From an uncultured Gammaproteobacteria bacterium (GTDB taxonomy: Bacteria; Pseudomonadota; Gammaproteobacteria; Magnimaribacterales; Magnimaribacteraceae), in the NCBI GenBank assembly GCA_913031395.1, contig CAJWDT010000002.1, positions 43,304 to 107,303 of the forward strand: a DNA stretch of 64,000 nucleotides. The letters are read 5' to 3'. Each line of letters opens with the position of its first letter. The first letter of the stretch is position 1. Positions 53,496-63,023 of this stretch are shown in pieces. The translations under genes were made by a program, and so were the position numbers. The notes beneath the pieces are model-generated. The model was not told the origin of the DNA. It saw nothing but the letters and a program-made list of their open reading frames with translations, and searched no databases.

Positions 53496-54689
53496 TTAAT
53501 AAGCTATTTTTTTTGTCCACCACTGTCCAGCACCCCCTAGATTCTCGCCTGATTTTTCTCTCAAGAGCAAGAAATCGTAACCAGCCCTGAACCTTTTGTG
53601 TTTAAGTGCAATTTTAGATTTCTCAGGTATTTTCAATAGCATTGCCTGAAGTTCCCAGGTCTCTTTAATAGATTGCTGAATCCTGGCAGGAATAAAACAA
53701 TCTTGATTATGTTTTTTTAGAACAAGGTTGGCTGCTCGAGAAATGTTATGAATTTTAATTTTCTTAGAATTTAAAGAGCCCGTTTTATTTATTAAGGCAG
53801 GCCATAATAAAACTGCAAAAAGAAAGGAAGGAGTCAGAGTTTTATTTCGTTTATATCTTTCATCCGTATTCTTTAGAACATTAAAAATAAATCTTTTATC
53901 TTTTTTTGAATTAAGAAAGTCTTTTGTTAAAGGTAGCAAGTAATCTAATAGATCATGATTCTGCATTTCCGACATTATTGATTGAGAGTTACCTGTTAAA
54001 AGCAGCTTGAGTGTTTCTTCGTATTTTCTTCCTGAAGATATCTCTTTCAAAAGATAAGATAGCTTTTTCATATCTCTTCCAAGTTTATTATCTATATTTA
54101 GATTTAATTTAGCCTTAAATCTTATAGCTCTTAATATTCGTACAGGGTCTTCTTTAAATCTTTCGAAGCTATCACCTATTGACTTTAAGTCCCCATTTTT
54201 AATATCTTGAAAGCCTTCAACAAAGTCAATTATTTCCATTTTTTCTACATCTAAGTAAAGAGCATTTATTGTAAAGTCCCTTCTAAATACATCATCTTCA
54301 ATGTTTCCATAATTATTATCCCTTAGCAGAAGGCCTTCACTAGATTTCTTTGTATTTGATTGATTAGAAGATCTGAAAGTTGAAATCTCAGTAATATTTC
54401 TTCCACTTCTTGCATGAACAATTTTGAATCTTTTGCCTATAATTCTTGTCCTTGGAAGGAGATTTTTTATCTCTTCTGGGGTTGCGTTAGTTACTACATC
54501 ACAGTCTTTGGGTTTAAGCCCAAGTATTGAATCTCTTACAAACCCTCCAACTATGTATCCCTTAAAGCCACCTTTATTAAGTTTCTTAATGATTGATTTA
54601 GCATCATTATCAATTTGGTCTGGTTTTATACGATGCTTGGAGATTCCTATGATCTCAGGAGAAATTTTATATTGGTTTACGGCAACCAA
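53496..54689 (-). CDS. pcnB: poly(A) polymerase I
   Basis: Adds poly(A) tails to RNA 3' ends, promoting decay. The nucleotidyltransferase core has GYIVGGFVRDSILGLKPKDC followed by DVVTNATPEEI, then RRDFTINALYLD and a DPVRILRAIRFKAKLNL, diagnostic of the PcnB group. The C-terminal part is shorter than E. coli (397 versus 465 residues). The frame starts at TTG 54689, since no ATG precedes the conserved region except far inside; it lies 6 bp from the dksA stop. The dksA-pcnB order is conserved in the class. Confidence 0.92.
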   Translation of the reverse strand: MVAVNQYKISPEIIGISKHRIKPDQIDNDAKSIIKKLNKGGFKGYIVGGFVRDSILGLKPKDCDVVTNATPEEIKNLLPRTRIIGKRFKIVHARSGRNITEISTFRSSNQSNTKKSSEGLLLRDNNYGNIEDDVFRRDFTINALYLDVEKMEIIDFVEGFQDIKNGDLKSIGDSFERFKEDPVRILRAIRFKAKLNLNIDNKLGRDMKKLSYLLKEISSGRKYEETLKLLLTGNSQSIMSEMQNHDLLDYLLPLTKDFLNSKKDKRFIFNVLKNTDERYKRNKTLTPSFLFAVLLWPALINKTGSLNSKKIKIHNISRAANLVLKKHNQDCFIPARIQQSIKETWELQAMLLKIPEKSKIALKHKRFRAGYDFLLLREKSGENLGGAGQWWTKKIAY

Positions 54690-54695
54690 ACTAAT

Positions 54696-55301
54696 TTAGC
54701 CATATTGTTGCCTTTCATGGATTTCTTCGATGGTCTTACAGTCAATACAACGAGTTGCTGTCGGTCTGGCCTCTAACCTTCTTATGCCAATTTCAATTCC
54801 ACATGAAGCGCAATAACCATAATCATCAGCTTTAAGGTCTTCTACAGACTCTTTAATTTTTGAAAGGAGTTTACGCTCTCTTTCTCTTGTTCGAAGCTCT
54901 AGAGTGAATTCTTCTTCATGAGTGGCTCTGTCTGATTCATCAGGAAAATGGCTAACATTTTTTTGAATTTTATCTGCTGTTCTATCTTGTTCAATCTGTA
55001 ACTGATATCTCCAACTTTCGAGAATATCTTGAAAATGCTGTTTCTGTTTAGCATTCATGTACTTTTCATTCTTTTTGAGAGCATATGGTTTGATAGAAGC
55101 TAGAAATTGAGATTCTTCATAACCAGCAGCTGCTTTGGTCTTTTTGGGAGCTACTTTTTTTGTAACAGCTTTTTTCGTAACAGCTTTTTTCGCAGTTACT
55201 TTTTTCGCAGTCATCTTTTTCGCAGTCGTCTTTTTTGTAGCTGCTTTTTTTGTGGTTTCAGTTTTTTTGGTTACTTTCTTAGGTGTTTTTTTTGCTGGCA
55301 T
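54696..55301 (-). CDS. dksA: RNA polymerase-binding factor DksA with lysine-rich N-terminal extension
   Basis: Secondary-channel factor that, with ppGpp, controls rRNA and amino-acid promoters. The core (about residues 64-201) has the coiled-coil tip motif DESDRA (DxxDxA), EEEFTLELRTRERERKLL, and zinc-finger cysteines CASCG and CIDC in an intact GIEIGIRRLEARPTATRC block. E. coli DksA has 151 residues; here an extra N-terminus of about 60 residues holds eleven KK pairs and alternates with Thr, Ala and Val, resembling histone H1/AlgP tails. It precedes pcnB by 6 bp. Confidence 0.95.
   Translation of the reverse strand: MPAKKTPKKVTKKTETTKKAATKKTTAKKMTAKKVTAKKAVTKKAVTKKVAPKKTKAAAGYEESQFLASIKPYALKKNEKYMNAKQKQHFQDILESWRYQLQIEQDRTADKIQKNVSHFPDESDRATHEEEFTLELRTRERERKLLSKIKESVEDLKADDYGYCASCGIEIGIRRLEARPTATRCIDCKTIEEIHERQQYG
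55144..55300 (-). repeat. low-complexity Lys-codon repeat encoding the DksA tail
   Basis: On the plus strand a run of 15- and 18-nt units built on ttttttcg(c/t)agt/aac appears, encoding xKK-AxT/V repeats in the DksA N-terminus. Units such as cagcttttttcgtaacag recur with small changes, consistent with slippage or unequal recombination. Confidence 0.65.
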
Positions 55302-55360
55302 ATTCGTTTAAATTTATATTCTTTGACCTTGAAGGCGCAGCATTTTGGCAGAATATTTTT

Positions 55361-56368
55361 TTAATAGCTAGAAAAAGTTTCCTTAATTTTAAGATACTCA
55401 TCTTTAGTCAATCTAGGTCCAGAACTTTGAACTATCTTTGAAGCTGCAAAGCACCCAAAATTTGCTGATGCACTTAAACTTTTGGACTCATTTAACCCAT
55501 AAAGCACAGCTCCAGCAAACATATCTCCTGCACCATTTGTATCAATTGCATTAACTTCAAGCCCAGGAATATTGATCGTTCCATCTTCATCATAACCCTT
55601 GCAGCCCTTAGGACCTTTTGTAACTAGTAGATTCGAAGTGTAATTCTTAAAACAAGTAAAAATCTCGTCTTCTTCTCTAGATTCAGCAAATTCAGCGGCT
55701 TCATCTTCGTTACAAAAAATAAAGTCGCATTTAATTTCGATTAACTCTTTTAACTCTTTTTTGAAAGTATTAACAATAAACGGATCAGACAACGAAATTG
55801 CAACTTTTGTATCATGAACCTTTGCAAGGTTTATGGCTTTTTTATAGCTTTCAAAACCTTCAGGAGAAGCTACAAGATAACCCTCCAAGAATAAAAACTT
55901 AGAATTTTTGATAACTTCCTCATCTACATCCTTGGTAGAGAAATCAGAATTTATTCCCAAATTAGTGCACATTGTTCTATCAGCATCATCAGATATCATT
56001 ACAAGACACTGACCTGAGGCCATATTTGATTGAGTTAATTTAGCGCTATGACTCACTCCATTAGAGGTAAGATCTTCTAAATAAAATTTTCCATTATCAT
56101 CGTCTCCTACGATACACGTCATGAAGCAATTCGAGCCAAACAAAGAGGCAGCTACAATAGAGTTAGTGCTTGACCCACCGCAAGCTTTTTGAAATTGCTT
56201 TCCTTCGCTTTCGAGTGCTTTGATCAAACTATTTTGATCTTCTTTCTCTATCAGAGTCATTCCGCCTTTCTGGATTCCTTTATTTTCAAGCTCTTTCGAG
56301 AAAGTATCATCTATCTTAAAGGTTACATCCACTAAAGCACTTCCTAGAGAACAAATATCGTAATTCAT
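55361..56368 (-). CDS. PfkB-family sugar/nucleoside kinase (adenosine-kinase-like)
   Basis: A 335-residue ribokinase-fold protein. It has ICSLGSALVDVTFKID, the GGSSTNSIVAASLFG sugar-binding motif, VTKGPKGCKGYDEDG and the anion-hole/catalytic base AIDTNGAGDMFAGAVLYG. It resembles adenosine-kinase-like PfkB proteins more than fructokinases; the exact substrate is open. I start at the ATG at 56368, twenty codons inside the longest frame, since the conserved strand begins there. It is divergent from mrcB. Confidence 0.88.
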   Translation of the reverse strand: MNYDICSLGSALVDVTFKIDDTFSKELENKGIQKGGMTLIEKEDQNSLIKALESEGKQFQKACGGSSTNSIVAASLFGSNCFMTCIVGDDDNGKFYLEDLTSNGVSHSAKLTQSNMASGQCLVMISDDADRTMCTNLGINSDFSTKDVDEEVIKNSKFLFLEGYLVASPEGFESYKKAINLAKVHDTKVAISLSDPFIVNTFKKELKELIEIKCDFIFCNEDEAAEFAESREEDEIFTCFKNYTSNLLVTKGPKGCKGYDEDGTINIPGLEVNAIDTNGAGDMFAGAVLYGLNESKSLSASANFGCFAASKIVQSSGPRLTKDEYLKIKETFSSY

Positions 56369-56435
56369 TATTATTGCCCAATTATTTTTAAAAAAACGTA
56401 GACTGTGCCAAATGAACAAACTTATCAAGTATTAA

Positions 56436-58733
56436 ATGAAATTTAAGCTTTCAATAAGCCTATTCATTGGATCTTTTGCGGTCATTATTTTTATTTTTTC
56501 GGCAGCCCTAATAGCGATTATTGATTATCGGGTGACAGCTAAACTGGACGGAGTGTTATGGACCGTTCCTGCAAAACTTTATTCCCGGCCATTGGAGTTG
56601 GCAGAAAATATTGAAATCAATATAGATAATTTAGTAAGAGAGCTGGAAATGCTTTCATATATTGAAGTTAGTAATCCTGAAAGATCTGGTCAATTTAGTC
56701 TCTCAAAAGATAACTTACAAATTTTCCTTCGAGGCTATAAAGATCAACGATCTGGTATCTTTAATATTTCGCTTGGCAACCAGAAAATAAAGAGAATAAC
56801 CAATCAATTAGGGCTTTCTGAAGATCTAATAAAACTCGAACCAATCGTTATTGGGGGCATGTATCCTGCTCATATGGAAGATAGAGTTTTACTCGACTGG
56901 CCTGAAGTTCCGCAAATACTTATTGAAACGATTCTTGCAGTTGAAGATCAGAATTTTTTTAATCATTACGGTATATCTTTAAAATCTATTTCAAGAGCTT
57001 TTCTAACAAATATTAAGGCTGGAGAAGTTGAGCAAGGCGGGAGTACGATAACTCAACAACTAGCAAAAAGTTTATTCTTTACTTCAGAACAAACTATTAA
57101 ACGAAAGGTAATGGAAGCAATCGCTTCTCTGCTTATTGAATTTCATTACTCCAAAGAAGAAATATTATTAGCTTATATTAACGATGTCTTTTTAGCGCAG
57201 TCAGGAAGGAGAGCAATACATGGATTTGGTCTAGGAGCTCACCATTTTTTTGGCACATCAATAAAAAACCTTGATACAGACCAAATAGCTTTATTAGTTG
57301 GTATGTTAAAAGGACCATCTTTGTATAACCCCAGAAGAAATCCAAAAAACGCCACAAAAAGAAGAAATCTTGTTTTAAGTGTATTAAAAAGAAACTTTAA
57401 TATTTCTGATGCTGAATACGAAAATCTTACAATAAAACAATTAGGTATTTCGGCTCCAAATTATCGAACAGAGACGAAGTATCCTGCTTTTCATGACCTT
57501 GTGAGGCTGGAGTTACAAGAAAATTTCAATGAAAGAGATCTAAGGACCAAGGGTTTGGCCATTGAAACAAATGTAGACCCTATTCTTCAAGACGCTTTAG
57601 AGGTTGCCATTGTTAAAACAAAGAATCAACTTATCAATAAATACGGGACAAAATTAAATGACTTAGAAGGGGCGGCAATTGCTGTAGATATATCAAATGG
57701 CGAGGTAAAAGCAGTAGTAGGAAGTACTCGACCTTCTAGTTATGGTTTTAATAGGTCTATTAATGCTATAAGGCCTATAGGTTCATTAGTGAAGCCTTTT
57801 ATATACCTTACAGCTCTAGATCAATATAAAGACTATAACCTAACAACTATTCTAGATGATTCTAGATTAAGCTTATCAAGTGGAGGAATCATTTGGGAAC
57901 CTGATAATTTTGATAAGAAATTCCATGGGAACATTCCTTTACATGTTGCTCTCTGGCAATCGTATAATATTGCTTCAGCTAGGTTGGGACTAGATTTAGG
58001 ATTCCGTTCTGTTGAGACCATGTTTTCTAAGCTAGGTATTAAAAAACAGTTTCAAGATTATCCGTCTTTATTTATAGGCTCTTTTGAACTATCACCATAT
58101 CAAGCCATTCAAGCCTATCAGACAATTGCTGCAGATGGCTTCTACACACCATTAAGATCTATTAGAGAAATTAAAGATATAAAAGGCGAGATTGAGTTTT
58201 CTTACCCTTACAGCATTGAACAAAGGATTAGACCTGAACCAGTTGCTCTTTTGAAGTTTGCTATGCAGCAGACTTTTGAAAGAGGTACAGCCAGGGGTTA
58301 CCCCTCTAAGACCATTGAATCATGGAGTGCAGGCGGAAAAACTGGAACTTCAGATGATCAAAGAGATAGTTGGTTTGTTGGCTTCGCAGGAGAAACTTTA
58401 GTATTAGTTTGGTTGGGTTTTGATGACAATCGACAAACACCATTAACTGGAAGAACCGGAGCATTTCAAGTTTGGAAAAATTTCATAGATGATATAAATC
58501 CCGTTTTTAAACAAAAAACATCTCTTCCACGAATTAATTATGTGTGGACTGATATGAATGATGGATTGTTGAGCGGTAAGAGGTGTAAAAATTCTCTTCT
58601 GGTACCATTCATCAAGGGTACTGAACCAAACATAACCCCAACTGTCAGAAGAAAGTGTTCAAATAGAAAAGAAACTTCTGATGGAGGTTTTTTGGAAAGG
58701 TTGAAAGAAGCATTTGAAGGGGGTCAAGGTTGA
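56436..58733 (+). CDS. mrcB: penicillin-binding protein 1B
   Basis: Bifunctional peptidoglycan synthase. It has an N-terminal membrane anchor (about 10-30), a UB2H-like region, the GT51 transglycosylase with catalytic Glu near 170 (LAVEDQNFFNHYG) and GGSTITQQLAKSLFF, and a transpeptidase domain with nucleophile S451 in IGSLVKP, SYN in WQSYNIASARLG, and KTGT near 634. The 765-residue length is normal. It is followed by a small lipoprotein gene whose TTG start overlaps its stop. Confidence 0.95.
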   Translation: MKFKLSISLFIGSFAVIIFIFSAALIAIIDYRVTAKLDGVLWTVPAKLYSRPLELAENIEINIDNLVRELEMLSYIEVSNPERSGQFSLSKDNLQIFLRGYKDQRSGIFNISLGNQKIKRITNQLGLSEDLIKLEPIVIGGMYPAHMEDRVLLDWPEVPQILIETILAVEDQNFFNHYGISLKSISRAFLTNIKAGEVEQGGSTITQQLAKSLFFTSEQTIKRKVMEAIASLLIEFHYSKEEILLAYINDVFLAQSGRRAIHGFGLGAHHFFGTSIKNLDTDQIALLVGMLKGPSLYNPRRNPKNATKRRNLVLSVLKRNFNISDAEYENLTIKQLGISAPNYRTETKYPAFHDLVRLELQENFNERDLRTKGLAIETNVDPILQDALEVAIVKTKNQLINKYGTKLNDLEGAAIAVDISNGEVKAVVGSTRPSSYGFNRSINAIRPIGSLVKPFIYLTALDQYKDYNLTTILDDSRLSLSSGGIIWEPDNFDKKFHGNIPLHVALWQSYNIASARLGLDLGFRSVETMFSKLGIKKQFQDYPSLFIGSFELSPYQAIQAYQTIAADGFYTPLRSIREIKDIKGEIEFSYPYSIEQRIRPEPVALLKFAMQQTFERGTARGYPSKTIESWSAGGKTGTSDDQRDSWFVGFAGETLVLVWLGFDDNRQTPLTGRTGAFQVWKNFIDDINPVFKQKTSLPRINYVWTDMNDGLLSGKRCKNSLLVPFIKGTEPNITPTVRRKCSNRKETSDGGFLERLKEAFEGGQG

Positions 58734-59170
58734 AATTTTTAAGATTATATATAACTGCTGTAGTATCAATTTTCCTTTTTTCATGCGCTTCTAATCAAAC
58801 TACTAGAGACATATCTGCATACGAAGTTCCGGTAAATGATTTTTCAAGAACTGTTGAATTATTGATTGCTAATGAAGACTTTCTTGAGACTGAGATTATG
58901 CGGATCAATGCTTTGAACCCATCTGTTCAAAGGATTATTTTAGGGGCTGATGAATTTCTAAAAGATAAAAATTATGTAAAAGTTAATTCAGAGTTAGAAA
59001 GAGCTTTAAGACTTACTAAAACTGAGGGAGCTTTATATCTAAGAATTGCTCACTTAAGATATAAACAAGGTCTTCTTCGAGAATCTGAGTCTTTTGCTTC
59101 AAGAGGTTTATTGCTTAGTAATATATCTTCATGGGAGAGATTATTGCTAAATGTTTACTTAAAAAACTAA
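58730..59170 (+). CDS. small lipoprotein with TPR-like helices
   Basis: A 146-residue predicted lipoprotein with signal and lipobox LFSC (cysteine 19). The mature part is helical, with a TPR-like pair (EFLKDKNYVKVNSELERALRLTK and GALYLRIAHLRYKQGLLRESES). Similar small TPR lipoproteins follow mrcB in Pseudomonas and may assist PBP1B as activator-like proteins; this is inference. The start is TTG, overlapping the mrcB stop by 4 bp. Confidence 0.8.
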   Translation: MKFLRLYITAVVSIFLFSCASNQTTRDISAYEVPVNDFSRTVELLIANEDFLETEIMRINALNPSVQRIILGADEFLKDKNYVKVNSELERALRLTKTEGALYLRIAHLRYKQGLLRESESFASRGLLLSNISSWERLLLNVYLKN

Positions 59171-59234
59171 GCCTAGATATTGCTTATACAAGAATATACA
59201 ATTCGCGACCCTTAAGTAGATGATAAAAGAATAA

Positions 59235-60242
59235 ATGAAATCAGTTGGAATAATTGGCGGTTCAGGTTTTGCAGGTGAAGAGCTTATAAGGCTTTTATCC
59301 TCCCATAAAAACACTTCACTTATAGCCGTAAGCTCAAGAGAACTGAAAGGAAAGAAAGTTTCTCAAATGGTAGAAGACTGCAACCTTACTTTTGTCGACC
59401 CCGATGATGTTATTTTCTTTGATTGTGAAGTGATATTTTTTGCTACCCCTCATGGTCTTTCAATGTATCAGGCAGCTACTTTTCTTGAAAAGGGTATAAA
59501 AGTAATTGATCTCTCTGCAGATTTTAGAATCAAAGATGACCAAATTTGGGAAGACTGGTACGGAACTAAACATGCTGATTTAAATAATTTAGAGAAATCA
59601 GTTTATGGCTTGACAGAATTAAATCTGGACTTGATAAAATCAGGAGAGTTAATAGCTGTTCCTGGTTGTTATCCAACGGCATCAATATTGGGTCTTTTAC
59701 CTCTAATTAAATCAAATAATAAAATTGAATCCATTACTATTGATGCTAAATCAGGTATAAGTGGAGCCGGAAGGAGTTCTGTTGAAGGCGGCTTAAAAGA
59801 AGATATTAATGAAAATTTTCGGGCTTATGCGACAAACGGCCATAGACATTTACCTGAGATAGGACAGATTCTTAAAGGAGAATATGGGTCTGATTTAGAA
59901 ATTAATTTTTTACCTCATTTAATTCCAGCAATGAGAGGTATCTATTCCACTATGTATGTAAATCTTTTTGAGTTGCCTCAGCAAAATTTAATGGAAGTCT
60001 ATAAAGACTTTTATAAAGACTCTCCAAATATAGTACTCATGGATAGTAGTCTTGTGCCCGAGACTGCTAAAGTTTCTTATACAAATAATTGTCAGATAGG
60101 AATCTATTCCTCTGCTATTAAAAACCAAGTTGTTATAATTTCTTCAATTGATAATTTAGTTAAGGGAGCTGCTGGACAGGCGATCGAATGTTACAATTTG
60201 ATGAGTGAAAATGATCAAATGGAAGGACTAAATAATGGTTGA
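59235..60242 (+). CDS. argC: N-acetyl-gamma-glutamyl-phosphate reductase
   Basis: NADPH-dependent step of arginine synthesis. It has the Rossmann motif [30 protein letters not shown], the catalytic Cys in [20 protein letters not shown] and [10 protein letters not shown]. The 335-residue length is normal. It overlaps erpA by 8 bp. In Pseudomonas argC is also near erpA-anmK-tyrS. Confidence 0.96.
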   Translation: MKSVGIIGGSGFAGEELIRLLSSHKNTSLIAVSSRELKGKKVSQMVEDCNLTFVDPDDVIFFDCEVIFFATPHGLSMYQAATFLEKGIKVIDLSADFRIKDDQIWEDWYGTKHADLNNLEKSVYGLTELNLDLIKSGELIAVPGCYPTASILGLLPLIKSNNKIESITIDAKSGISGAGRSSVEGGLKEDINENFRAYATNGHRHLPEIGQILKGEYGSDLEINFLPHLIPAMRGIYSTMYVNLFELPQQNLMEVYKDFYKDSPNIVLMDSSLVPETAKVSYTNNCQIGIYSSAIKNQVVIISSIDNLVKGAAGQAIECYNLMSENDQMEGLNNG

Positions 60243-60585
60243 AACTTACACCCCATCCTTAATGCAGCTTACTGACGGCGCTGTTCATAAAATCCTTTCG
60301 TTAAAAGATGTTGAATCAGATCAAGATTCTATTAACTTAAGAGTTTATGTAACTGGTGGCGGTTGCTCAGGTTTTCAATATGGTTTTTCATTTGATAACA
60401 CAATTGATGAAGATGATACTTGTATTCAAAAAGAAGGAGCTAATTTAGTAATAGATTCCTTAAGCCTGCAATATCTGCAAGGATCTACAGTAGATTATGT
60501 TGAGGATCTAACAGGTTCAAAATTTATTATTTCGAATCCAAATGCTACTACTACTTGTGGCTGTGGAGAGTCTTTTTCTATCTAA
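60235..60585 (+). CDS. erpA: iron-sulfur cluster insertion protein ErpA
   Basis: A-type Fe-S carrier of 116 residues. The three ligand cysteines are C44 in [11 protein letters not shown] and C108 and C110 in [11 protein letters not shown] at the C-terminus. ErpA delivers clusters to IspG/H and other essential proteins. The gene overlaps argC upstream and is convergent with anmK (8 bp overlap), the same order as in Pseudomonas. Confidence 0.95.
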   Translation: MVETYTPSLMQLTDGAVHKILSLKDVESDQDSINLRVYVTGGGCSGFQYGFSFDNTIDEDDTCIQKEGANLVIDSLSLQYLQGSTVDYVEDLTGSKFIISNPNATTTCGCGESFSI

Positions 60586-61687
60586 GAGGGCTGTACAATT
60601 TCCCTAAATACACATCTTTTCTGCTACCTGTTATTTTCTGGAGATTAAACTTAGTATTTTCTAATCTTTTCTTTGCGAGCCAAGCAAAGCAAATAGCCTC
60701 TAGGTAGTCTGGATCAATTCCTAAAGCTTGAGTAGTTAAGCTATTTTTTTTGAACCTTTTAGAAATCCTCTCAATTAAATAAGAATTGTGAACACCACCC
60801 CCACAAAAATAAATATTATCTTCAAGGGCGTTAATCTCTTCTAAGGCTTTTGCCAGGCTATGCGCGGTTAATTCGGTTAAAGTCGCTTGAATATCTTTTG
60901 GTAACAAGTTTTGATCGATAGAATTTAAATGCCCCTGTAGCCATACTTCATTGAAGTAATCAGGTCCGGTGCTTTTTGGATAGCCCAATAAAAAATATTT
61001 ATCGTTCATCATATTGTTAAGCAGGACTTGATTGATTGCTCCTGACCGAGCCCAGTTCCCATCTATGTCATATGCTCCTCTTCCGTTTTTTCTATTCCAA
61101 GAATCCATCAAACAGTTCCCTGGACCAGTATCAAAACCTATAACAGGTCCTTGATTTAATAATGATATATTTGTAATCCCACCTATATTGATGATGACTC
61201 TTTTTTCATCAGAGATGGAAAAAAATTCTTTATGGAAAACTGGAGATATAGGGGCTCCTTGACCGCCAGCTTCAATATCATCTTCTCTGAAATTACCCAC
61301 GGTTGTTATCTTTAGGTTATTACTGATAATTTGTGGATCACCTAATTGAAGTGAGAATGGTCTTGCAGCATTGGGGTCATGTTTGATGGTTTGACCATGA
61401 GAACCAATAGCAACTACCTGATTCTCATCTATTGAATGTAAGATTAAAAACTTTTGAATGCTCTCAGAAAAAAATTTGCCCAAATCTTTATCTAGCTTTT
61501 TTATTTCTGTCGGTACCATTTCTTGAGCTTGTGAATTTTGTATTATTCTTTTTTTTAATTGATCCGGGATATCGAAGTTCTCTAAACCTAGAATTTTTAT
61601 TTTGTCATTCGAAGATTTAATTGCAGCGCAATCTAAAGAATCTGAGCTAGTACCTGTCATTAGGCCAATGTAAATATTAGCCTCCAT
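60578..61687 (-). CDS. anmK: anhydro-N-acetylmuramic acid kinase
   Basis: Phosphorylates and opens 1,6-anhydro-MurNAc in peptidoglycan recycling. It has [16 protein letters not shown] at the N-terminus, the GSHGQTIKH motif, [24 protein letters not shown] and FCGGGVHN. The ATG at 61687 (MEANIYIGL) is favoured by family start and AAGGGA upstream, giving 369 residues; a longer frame starts six codons earlier. It overlaps the upstream M23 peptidase gene by 11 bp. Confidence 0.95.
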   Translation of the reverse strand: MEANIYIGLMTGTSSDSLDCAAIKSSNDKIKILGLENFDIPDQLKKRIIQNSQAQEMVPTEIKKLDKDLGKFFSESIQKFLILHSIDENQVVAIGSHGQTIKHDPNAARPFSLQLGDPQIISNNLKITTVGNFREDDIEAGGQGAPISPVFHKEFFSISDEKRVIINIGGITNISLLNQGPVIGFDTGPGNCLMDSWNRKNGRGAYDIDGNWARSGAINQVLLNNMMNDKYFLLGYPKSTGPDYFNEVWLQGHLNSIDQNLLPKDIQATLTELTAHSLAKALEEINALEDNIYFCGGGVHNSYLIERISKRFKKNSLTTQALGIDPDYLEAICFAWLAKKRLENTKFNLQKITGSRKDVYLGKLYSPLR

Positions 61688-62981
61688 AAAATTCCCTTGG
61701 ATCAATAAGATATTGATAATTCCGTAATTCTTCTACTAATCCCAAAGATCTTTCTTTATAGGAGGTTAGTTTATTTGAATTTATAGGATTAGCATTAGGA
61801 AACTTTACCTTCAAAGGATCTGTATGTTTACCGTTTACATGAAACTCGTAATGTAAATGCGGACCAGTCGCAAGACCCGTACTGCCAACATAACCAATAG
61901 TTTGACCTTGCTTAATTTTTCTACCAACCTTTGTTCTTGCGCTATAACCGTTTAAATGACAAAAGCGTGTTGTATAGTCTTCAGAATGTTTGATCTTAAC
62001 TTCGTATCCACACCCACCATTATATTCAGCAAATATGATGGTCCCATCGCCAGTAGCTCTTATTGGAGAACCTTTATTGGCTGCATAGTCAACTCCTCGG
62101 TGAGCCCTTATAGTGTGAAGAACTGGATGTCTTCTTTTAAGATTATACTTAGAACTTATATAGCTCAATTTTACAGGAGATCTCAGAAATGCCTTTTTAA
62201 CATTCTCGCCATCAAGGTTGTAGTACTCTGAATTTTTTTCATCTAAATCAAACCTAACCGCAACAAATTTTTTATTTCTATTATTAAATTCTGAGATGAG
62301 AATATCACCATCAATAACTTTTTCTCCATCAATTATTAACTCTTCGTAAATAATGCTGAAGCTATCTCCTGGCTGAATATCATGAGTAAAGTCAATATCC
62401 CAACCATTAATATATGCTAGATCCATAAGAACACTATCAGGAACATTTTCTCTTAATCCAGACATATACATGGAGTCTTTTATGACGACATGTTTGAATA
62501 TTTGTACTTTTTCAACCTTAGATTCATACCTAGAAATTAAAAATAGGTCGCCTTCCTTTTTAGCTTTAATTCCAGACTTGATATTATCTAAGTAAATAAG
62601 CTTCTCTAGTTCACCCAAACTGTTTAAGTAGATCTTAATTTTGTCTCCAACCTCTATCTTTGATAAGAGATCGCTATCTTTACTATTTATGAGTTGAATT
62701 ATATTTTCTTTAGTTACTCCAAATTTATTTAAAATAGTAACTAAGGAGTCGTTTCTTTTTATAACAGCTTCTTTTTCAAGAAAAGGAACTTCAATTTTAT
62801 AGTTTTCTGATAGTGATTTTAGCTTTAACGGTTTAGTTAGTTCAGGAATCTTTTTTTCATCAGAAAAGTCTATGCTCCCTAAGACACTAAGCGAGATAAG
62901 AAGTAGAAAACCTAGAAGCAGAGTTACGATATGCTTCTTTGGAAAGTTTTTAAAAATGGTTATTATTTCTGTAACCGGCAT
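61677..62981 (-). CDS. M23-family peptidoglycan DD-endopeptidase (MepM/OapA-like)
   Basis: A 434-residue periplasmic zinc peptidase with an N-terminal membrane anchor (about 18-36), a LysM/OapA-like region (about 70-130) and a C-terminal LytM domain. The zinc motifs are H294 and D298 in HRGVDYAANKGSP and H375/H377 in GPHLHYEFHVNG. Homologues cleave D-Ala-mDAP crosslinks to allow sacculus growth. Together with anmK downstream, it links hydrolysis and recycling of peptidoglycan. It is divergent from tyrS with 42 bp between starts. Confidence 0.93.
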   Translation of the reverse strand: MPVTEIITIFKNFPKKHIVTLLLGFLLLISLSVLGSIDFSDEKKIPELTKPLKLKSLSENYKIEVPFLEKEAVIKRNDSLVTILNKFGVTKENIIQLINSKDSDLLSKIEVGDKIKIYLNSLGELEKLIYLDNIKSGIKAKKEGDLFLISRYESKVEKVQIFKHVVIKDSMYMSGLRENVPDSVLMDLAYINGWDIDFTHDIQPGDSFSIIYEELIIDGEKVIDGDILISEFNNRNKKFVAVRFDLDEKNSEYYNLDGENVKKAFLRSPVKLSYISSKYNLKRRHPVLHTIRAHRGVDYAANKGSPIRATGDGTIIFAEYNGGCGYEVKIKHSEDYTTRFCHLNGYSARTKVGRKIKQGQTIGYVGSTGLATGPHLHYEFHVNGKHTDPLKVKFPNANPINSNKLTSYKERSLGLVEELRNYQYLIDPREFYGG

Positions 62982-63023
62982 AAAGTCGAATGATACCTGA
63001 AAAAGATCATATAATAGAACACA

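Noticed and set aside
55107-55364. Plus-strand frame opposite the DksA lysine-rich region, rich in Phe and Arg/Ser/Cys
   Set aside because: It is the antisense reading of the AAA/AAG-rich repeat; its composition is forced by the repeat.
63010-63015. TATAAT 8 bp before tyrS as a promoter giving a leaderless mRNA
   Set aside because: No -35 at proper spacing and TATAAT is frequent by chance at this GC content; mentioned only as a possibility in the tyrS entry.
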